Shown piece after piece: positions 56,814 to 64,000 of a stretch of 64,000 nt of DNA. The position numbers were made by a program, and so were the translations under genes. Each line of letters starts with the position of its first letter. The first letter of the stretch is position 1. A model generated the notes under the pieces. That model searched no databases and was not told the origin of the DNA. It was given only the letters and a program-made list of their open reading frames with translations. Source of the stretch: Crocodylus rhombifer (lineage: Eukaryota > Chordata > Crocodylia > Crocodylidae); contig JAVSML010025529.1 of assembly GCA_038503035.1 (NCBI GenBank), positions 281,219 through 345,218 on the forward strand, read 5' to 3'.

Positions 56814-58679
56814 ATACAGATGATGCACTCTGGCCTTTCCTCCCAACCAGCCCCTCCATACAGACTGGGAACAGGCCCTGCATAAGTATTTTACACCAGT
56901 ATTACAACCACTGGGTATGTTTAATGAGCTGTTTCTTCATGGTACTCTTACCATGCCAGAGAAGCATGGTGGGCCTTGATGTAACAGAATCAGAGTCAAC
57001 CTAGGCAGAAATAGTTTCCAACACACACCAGCAATGGGAACAGAACTTACTTTGGCCAGTTATTACAGTTCTCTTTGTGTACACACACACACACACACGC
57101 ACACATGCACGCATGCACGCAAGCAAAGGTACTGAAAATCTGTCCTCATTTCTAATGTTAAGATTTTCCCCTGAAGCACATGAGCTATTACAATGAAGTT
57201 CAACTAAAGCAAGGTCCTAATCCTCTTCCTCCAAGCTGCTAAAATACTTATGTCCTTTTTACATTCAGATCCTTCAATTAATAATGCATTTTAATCAGTT
57301 TTATCCTAAGCTGCAGCAGATCATGGATATGATGACAAATGTTGAGAAATCCTTGTAAGTGAGGCTTACTTCACCTGATGGTAAATCTCAGGTACTGAGC
57401 TTTGCTATGTGGCTGGCAATAAAAGAAAGGGAGAAAGCTGGAAACATTTTATTTTGATTTTTAGCTACATGAGCAATAAACCTGTACACTGGAAGGAAAT
57501 AAAAGCACCAGGCCTTAATTTCACTTTTAAGCCTTTAACATGGCTTCATCAATGTAAGTCCACAACTGGAGAGAGAGAGGAGTGATTTTCAACCTTGCTC
57601 TGCTCCCTTTTTACTGCTTGGGCAATGCCAAAGAAAGCAGAGGCCTACTCCAACAATCTTGCTGTGGTCTCCCCTGGAGTGGGGTCCACATAGTGCATAC
57701 AGTCAAGAGAGCTGGGTGAGACTGTCCTCCACAGAAACATGTCAAAGGTGGGAGGGGGTGGGACTGGGAGTGCTGCACATGTCCCTGAGCAGTAAATGAT
57801 CCACTGGGAACCACAGCCAGCTAACATAGCTTAGAACAAGCCTGAGTCTATTCTAATTTGAGGTTGAAGCCAAGAAGAGAACAAGGAACCTGCAACTGAT
57901 TTCACCCTACTGCACCCAACAGAAGCAGAAAGTCTAGCCCAGTACTTAAAAATCAAGGCATCGTAGCATAGTTCTTGCAAACACAAAATGCTGCTATTCA
58001 ACACATTAGCTTCAAGCATCGTCCCTCAGTGAGGAAAATACAGGTAGAAAGTTCTAATCACTACCACCACTATAAAGGAAATGGGACAGTGCTAGATGCT
58101 GTAGGCTGTTGAGCACCTGCAACCCCCAATAATGTGGGTGAGTATTGTGGGTTTTGCGCACCTCTTGGTATTAGGCAAGGCTGTCCCATCCAAACCAGGA
58201 TAGGCCAGAACTCCAGCTGTTCTAAATCCTCACAGTCCCAATGAAACTCACTGATTTACACCAGCCAAGGATCTGGCTCCATATAGTAATTTAAACTCGA
58301 TAGTCCCTGATGGTAAAGAAAAGCAAAATTTGAATGGCCTGCTTGCTTCACTTGTCCATCATCAGACTCTTCCACTGAAGCACCACAGCACAGCACGGCT
58401 CAGAATACACTGCAAACCAACAGTTATTGGCAACAGCTAAGAGCCTCTGGATCAGGGACAAGCAACAGCTGCCTGTTTCCCTGACAAATGGACCAGTGAG
58501 AATTTATTGGCCAGGAGGAATCCAGCAGCAACATCACCAGTGCCCTCCAGGTAGGCTTTGAAGAAAGAAGAATCTAAAGAAAAGTGAATGTCAGCAAAAG
58601 ATTGCTCCTGCTTTGCACAGGCATTTCCTCTCCTAAACACCACAAGCATGTTGTTAAATGATCTGTGATACATGTGCAT
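56814..58679. other. Background with (AC)n tract, no gene
   Basis: No gene recognised. Near 57583 is tgattttcaaccttgctc, resembling a hAT tip without a partner. Confidence 0.45.
57081..57120. repeat. (AC)n / GCAC microsatellite
   Basis: An (AC)n run followed by gcacacatgcacgcatgcacgc-type units (each shown here as short motifs). Confidence 0.9.
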
Positions 58680-59264
58680 AAATCACATTTCAGCCCTGCC
58701 TGCACTGCTTGGATTGATGGATTAGCTGCATGTTGGAAGCCTTCAGATTTTCTTACTCACCTGTCACAAAACGTTTATTCTGACACTGCCTCTGTTATCA
58801 GGTTTGCTCAATAAGATTCACAGATAAGGGCAGGCGAGGAGGGTTCAGAGCACCAGTGATAAATATACAGTCTGATCTCCTGTGCAAGCCATGAACACGA
58901 TTTTAAAAACAGCTAAAGGTCACATGTGAAGTGAGTGCTGGGTGTGTGGGCTCTGGTCCCAGTATTCAACAACACAAACGACAAAAACACTCCTCTCTGG
59001 CACAGAATCAACTCTAACATCTCATAACAAAAGCAGCATTGTCTGCTTTTGGATGATTCTTCTTCCCCCAGCTCTGGTGCTCGATGGGTTATCTCAGCCT
59101 GCATTATTTCATTGTTCAAAAGTTCAAATATCTGCTTTAAAAGGTTAAGAAAACAGAAATCTGAAAAAATAAAAGCGTGAAGCCTGCCATGTGGAATGTA
59201 TTTCCCTTTATCTATAGGAATCAATGAAACGTTGCTCTATGTCAGGGAAGAAGGATCTCTTACG
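58680..59264. other. Repeat-free stretch, candidate conserved non-coding DNA
   Basis: No mobile element or coding frame is recognisable. Contains gattgatggattagctgc and a cluster of ATTA/TTTAAA motifs. Conservation cannot be judged from one sequence. Confidence 0.25.
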
Positions 59265-60100
59265 TTACTCTTATTTATGTGGTGCCACATATGCACTTGA
59301 CAAAACACCAAGTGAGACACAGATCCTGCCCGCAGAGCTTACAGCCTAACTCTGATCAAACAGAGATGTGGCAGCAGTTCAAGGATTGAAGGGTGCAGAC
59401 CATGCTCACATGGGACCAACACAAGGAGCTTTCAGAGGAGAAGTGGGCTTTCAGGAGGGCTGGGGGAAAAAGGGAATGTGGCCAACAAGTGACTTCAACT
59501 TAAGCAAGGACAAAGGCCTGCCTGAAGAGGGGGAGTGTGACAAGGAGTAGAAGGAAAAGGAAGACAAAGGGTTTGCAGGATTCAGGAAGGACCTGGGAGA
59601 ACGTGGAGGAAACAAGGGAAGAAATATTTGGTGAGGCAAGACAGTGCAGCTGTTCTGTGGTGACGGATTACCAGTGGGAAGGGCCGGGAAGCCAAAAAAG
59701 AGGTGATGCTGATGAAGAAGGGAAATCAGGATTCCTTTGGTGATGGTATTTTAGAGAGCCTGAAGGGAAGAGAGATTTGAAGAGACCCCAGAAGAAATGG
59801 TTGGTGTAGTCAAAGTGAAAACTGTCTGATGCACAGACAAGGGGAGGACAGGGAAGGATGGATGCTGGTGACATTACAGAGGATAAATGACATGACTTAG
59901 GCACAACATAATATAGTCAAGGGGGTAGGACAGAGGCCAAGATGTTGCCCAGCCACTTCTATCCTGAGTGGATAGAAGAGAAGATCTGACAGTGAAAGAC
60001 AGAGGGGAATTAGAAAGGGTGTTTGCAGAATAGCTGGGAAGTCTGCACCAAATCTGAGAACCAGCTGGTGCTGAAAGGCCAAACAAAGTGTAGGCAAGAA
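59265..60100. repeat. Possible ancient amniote interspersed repeat
   Basis: The phrase gcagagcttacagcctaac (59334-59352) with a following purine-rich region (ggctttcaggagggc, gatttgaagagacc, gatgctggtgac) resembles an old repeat found across amniote genomes. Boundaries and class are uncertain. Confidence 0.35.
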
Positions 60101-60869
60101 CCTCCAGCATTGATGAATCCAGCCTCCTACAAGTCGAGGCAGCCATGTTCTGGTTGCTAAGGTCAGAAGAGTATGCAAGAACCACCACTCTTCCTCATAC
60201 ACCTATTATAAGATCCACCAAAAACCATGAAGCTCTAACATGCAGAAGCCTCAAAAGTGACAGTGTGCCACGGGGAGAGAGCATGAGAGATGATGGCTCC
60301 AGGGGTGCCATGGGTCCTGCAGGAATTTGTTAGGTGAAATGTGCTGAGGGGAGCCCAGGATCTGGGCTGAGCCTCACACTACTGAGATGGGCAAATCCTT
60401 CTCCCGAAAGGGTCCCTGCCAGTCTGACCTGGGGAAAGTTCCTTCCAAGTCCCAAAGATGACTCGTGGAGCCTGGGAGCAAGGTCCCCCTAGCCAGGCCC
60501 CTAAGAGGTTTCCACCCTGTCAGCACACCTGTGCCCCCTGCCCAATCACCAATCTTTGATGCTTCAGAGAGAGACACAAAAAAGCCAAACCAACCCCCCC
60601 CAAATGAACAACAGGAACACAAACAAAAGTCTGGGCACCAAGTTATGCATGGGTGAGGGAAAAAGAAAATCCACTGGCAACCAGTGAAAATCCAGCTGTG
60701 TGGTGTTAAATCAATACACACGAAACAAACAGGGTGTCATGAGGGCTGCAGGCACACTGACAGCTCAGGAGGGAGGGGGTGAGCAGGGGAAGAACCTGAT
60801 CCAGAGAGGACCATCACAAGCGCCTGCTCCAGCCTTCCTCACTTGCACATACATCACCAACATCCAATT
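60101..60869. other. Background, no gene recognised
   Basis: No coding motif or repeat recognised. Confidence 0.45.
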
Positions 60870-61198
60870 CACTGGTTCTCCACCTTTTTAGGTGGAGAAG
60901 GCACCCCTTGTTAGACTCACGCAAGGTCCCCCTTGGAAAATGCCAACGCTTAGTTTTCTCTTGCTGTCTGACTATGGAAAAAATAATAGAGCAATTCTTC
61001 TGTTGCTAAGAACTCAAAAAGACCACAACAGGTCAGAATTGTTTTAATAGTATGGATTGCTATTGGAAACCTCTGGGTTTATCTTTTGAATCACATTTGA
61101 ACACCTAGCAGTACTAACATTCTGTGGCACCCTGTGGCAACCTTGAAAGGATGTCAAGGCACCCTAGGGTGCTCTGCAACCCAGGTTGAAAATTACTG
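60870..61198. mobile_element. hAT (Charlie-like) MITE
   Basis: The tips are cactggttctccacc and, inverted, cagtaattttcaacc; inner sequence aggcaccc..ttagac and agggtgctctgcaaccc fits Charlie-like elements. Flanks atccaatt and atctagtc share 5 of 8 positions. AT-rich interior, non-coding. Confidence 0.65.
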
Positions 61199-62789
61199 AT
61201 CTAGTCTTAAGCTCATCCTTAGTCTAACTCACCTCAAGGACTCTGAGTTACAGTGATTTGTAATGCCAGTAATCTCTCCAAGGTGAAGTTTCTCTTCCTG
61301 ACTAGAAGCCACATTTCCCTTGGAAAACTGTTTTTCTACTGCAATCAGCAAAGTCAAGAAACCCCACACCATGAGACAGCAGAGTAGTGACACTCAAGGC
61401 AAAGTCTGGAGCTATATATGCACAGTGGTGAATCCTGGAGTGCTGCAGAGGCTGCCTAAAGGAACAGCAGAAAGCATGAGAAATGAGGAAGAAGCCAAGA
61501 AACACTAGCAGGGCTGAGAGGCACCAATGGGGCACTGCTGGAAAAACAGCCCTCAATGCAGGAGAGAACCAGGAGAGCTTGGCGGTCCAGAGGCCCAGTG
61601 AAGACAGGAAGTGAGTAGAAGAAAGTGAATTGAGTGCCAAAGACAAGAGACAGATGAAGGTTTACAACAGAGACCCACCCGTTGACTTCGCTGTAGGAGG
61701 CAGAACCCATGGAGGCAGACCGGTCCACAGGAAGCCAACATAAGTGCAAGAACCTGACCAGAGGTGGGTCCACAGAGCTAACTCTAAGAGTGGTCTTCTG
61801 CCTGCACGCACCAAGGAAGGAATGAGACTCTCTGGCAGGGCAGCAGCCAGAGATGGCCCAGGTACCCTATTAGACGGCAGAACGGCAGGTGCCCCTGTGG
61901 CACAGGAGCTGTAGGAACAGACACAGCCATTGCTAGTCTTGGGGAGTGTGGAGGCAAAAGAGAAGAGAAAAACCTTTAAGAAGCTCCCACCCCTACAGTG
62001 GTCACCTTGGCTTGAAGAAGGTGTACCCACAACTGCTCAATGTGGTCCACATTGGTTTCTTTTGGTTTCTGTACAACTCTCGCACAACAGCAACCACAAG
62101 TCACATCCCCATTGCCCCCAGCTAACTCCTGTCATCGCATGTGATACTCTGGGCTCCATTATTATGCCTGCCCCTCCTCTCAGCTATAAGATAGAGCTGT
62201 ACACAAAGCCTTCAGCCTTGCAGAAAGGCTCACTTGCACACAACACTGCAGTGCATCTCCACAGTAATGCCGGCACATCAAACCCAGCCTATGCTTTCTG
62301 AACTGGCCTTCCCCTAACATCAAGTCAAGACCTTGGTCTTTATTTTCTGCATGCTTAGAAGCCCAAGCCCAGTTTCTCCCAAAGGGCTGATTGCTCTCTG
62401 TTGCTGACCATTCTGCTTTTCTGGCACCATGGATCTGTCTACATGAAAAGTAGCCTGTGCTATCTTCATGGCCTGTGCAGAAGACAGCATTTGCAGGTCA
62501 CATCCATGAGCTCAGGCCCTTCCCTGACCTCTCCATCTACATGCACAACGCACTTCTTCAGCCAGAAAGAACATGGAACATGCAGCCAGGGGAAGAGGGA
62601 GAGAGGAACAAACCCAGACAAGCAACACAGACCGTCATACTGTTCTACCCTGGCTAGGAGAAGGCCATATCTACATGGCAAGTCAAAGATGTAACTATGG
62701 CACACACAGATATGCCCATACTGGCTTCACTTTAGTTATAGGACATTTAGAGCAGAGTAGAGAGCAGTGAATCCAGACAGCAGTGAATC
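61199..62789. other. Background, no gene recognised
   Basis: No gene or repeat recognised. Confidence 0.45.
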
Positions 62790-63609
62790 CTGACTTTAGC
62801 AAGGCTTTTGATACTTTCTCCAACCATATTTTGGATATGGTCCACAACCAGCCAGTTGAAATTTAACCAGAACATGTGCAAAGTCCTGCACTTGGGACAG
62901 AATAATTTAATGCAGAACTACATCCAGACTGGTGAATGATTGCAGAGAAGGACTTTGGGGTTACAGTGGCCCATAAGCTAAATATGAGCTAATAAAAAAC
63001 AAATAGCATATTCACTTGTATTAACAGGAGTATAACTTGCAAATCAAGAAAATTGATTCTTTCACTCTGCTCAGACCTGGTGAGGTCTTACCTGGAGTAC
63101 TGTGTCCAGTTTTGGGCCACACGCTTCAAGAAGGATGTGGACAGTTTGGAAAAAGCCCAGCACAGAATGACAGAAATGATTAGAAGCCAGGAACATAAGA
63201 CTTACAAGAAAAGGCTAGAAGAATTTAAAGTATTGAGTCCGGAGAATAGACGACTAAGGAGGGATTTGATAATGGTCTTCAAATATTTGAAGGGGGATAT
63301 TAAAGAAGATGGAGATGGGCTTTTCTCTGTAGCTGTAGGGGATAGGACTAGGAACAGTAGCCTCAAGCTACAGAAGAGAAACTACGGGTTGGAGATTAGG
63401 AAGAACTTTTGGACTATGAGGGTAGCCAGGTACTTGAAACAGGCTACCTAGAGAAATTGTGGAATCTCCATTTCTGGAAGCTTTCAAAAGCAGGTTAGAT
63501 AAACACTTGACTGAGATGAATTTGGTCAGGGATGATCCTGCCTTAAGCATGGGGCTAGATTAGATGAACTTATGAGGTTGCTTCCACCCTACTTTCCTAT
63601 GTTCTTAAT
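62790..63609 (+). pseudogene. CR1/L3-like LINE ORF2 C-terminus and 3' end
   Basis: Reads DFSKAFDTFSNHILD (reverse transcriptase motif, about 62798), then a deletion, then a better frame at 63053-63451: DLVRSYLEYCVQFWATRFKK, DSLEKAQHRMTEMIRSQE, ENRRLRRDLIMVFKYLKG and LEIRKNFWTMRVARYLKQAT, the CR1-type C-terminal region. The 3' UTR ends with cttccaccctactttcctatgttctta. This tail matches the 17711-20600 lineage rather than the tctatgattctatga CR1 copies. 5'-truncated, with an internal deletion of the remaining reverse transcriptase. Confidence 0.82.
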
Positions 63610-64000
63610 ACGAAGAAAAATTCATCTTCATATTCACAATCTATCCCAAAACAGGAGCATTGCCACAGATGCACCAGGACTAAATACCAGCAGTTACTCC
63701 AGGCACTCGAGTCTGAAGGAGAAATGTTACCAAAGAAGCAATCATTTGGAATAAGTGTGTGTGTTTCAGTTCTACTCTGCTGTGAATGAGATGCAGGAAC
63801 TCCAGTCCAAGATGTGGCTGTACTGGAACCCACAATAACAGTGTTTGACCAAACTAAATAAATTTTTACAGTATGGAAAAGGTCAGCGCAGCTTACCAGA
63901 CACTGATGGAAAGCATGTGTTTCTGTTGTTCAAGGACACTTCTTTTCAGGAGCAGATCACCATAAAACCTATGAGTATTGTAATGCTGCCAGGTGCAGGT
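63610..64000. other. Background, no gene recognised
   Basis: No gene or repeat recognised up to the window end. Confidence 0.45.

Overview
This window looks like non-coding nuclear DNA from a sauropsid vertebrate, most likely a crocodilian. I infer this from several CR1 and CR1/L3-like LINEs (two with the esterase-type ORF1), Penelope-like fragments, retroviral-type LTRs, and many hAT-like non-autonomous DNA transposons with 8-bp target duplications. I see no Alu- or L1-like sequence. A turtle or bird cannot be excluded by eye. I recognised no host protein-coding exon, tRNA, rRNA or other structural RNA gene, so it reads as intergenic or deep intronic sequence. All recognisable coding sequence is decayed mobile-element sequence.

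Layout. 1-8150 is AT-rich background with a short MITE (1295-1484), a 1.47-kb palindromic DNA transposon (3235-4707) and a tandem pair of 'CTTGTACAC' elements (6395-8150). 8150-15500 holds small hAT MITEs, an LTR (10749-11530) with an inverted partial copy beside it, and microsatellites. 15500-25900 holds an L3-like LINE in both orientations (15505-15955 plus; 17711-20600 minus, split by a hAT), a full MITE (16411-17382), a solo LTR with perfect 5-bp target duplications (20735-21641) and an LTR-like repeat (22946-23925). 25900-28700 is the least repetitive stretch and may hold conserved non-coding DNA.

28700-32850 has an LTR-like repeat, a Penelope-like fragment with a GIY-YIG endonuclease remnant (29870-30172) and a palindrome-rich element. 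32845-39494 is a plus-strand CR1 with ORF1 and ORF2, interrupted by a second 5'-truncated CR1 and by an unclassified element. 39963-48515 is a minus-strand CR1 broken into segments by four primary insertions, two of which carry further insertions. 48516-64000 is background with CR1 tails, a Penelope-type hairpin, an LTR-like repeat, a 1.68-kb foldback hAT and two hAT MITEs.

The genes do not form a host pathway. The informative content is the layered insertion history. Target duplications and uninterrupted paralogous copies date many events relative to each other. Several DNA transposons are unusually large foldback structures, and three families share a 'TACACATG' core near their tips.
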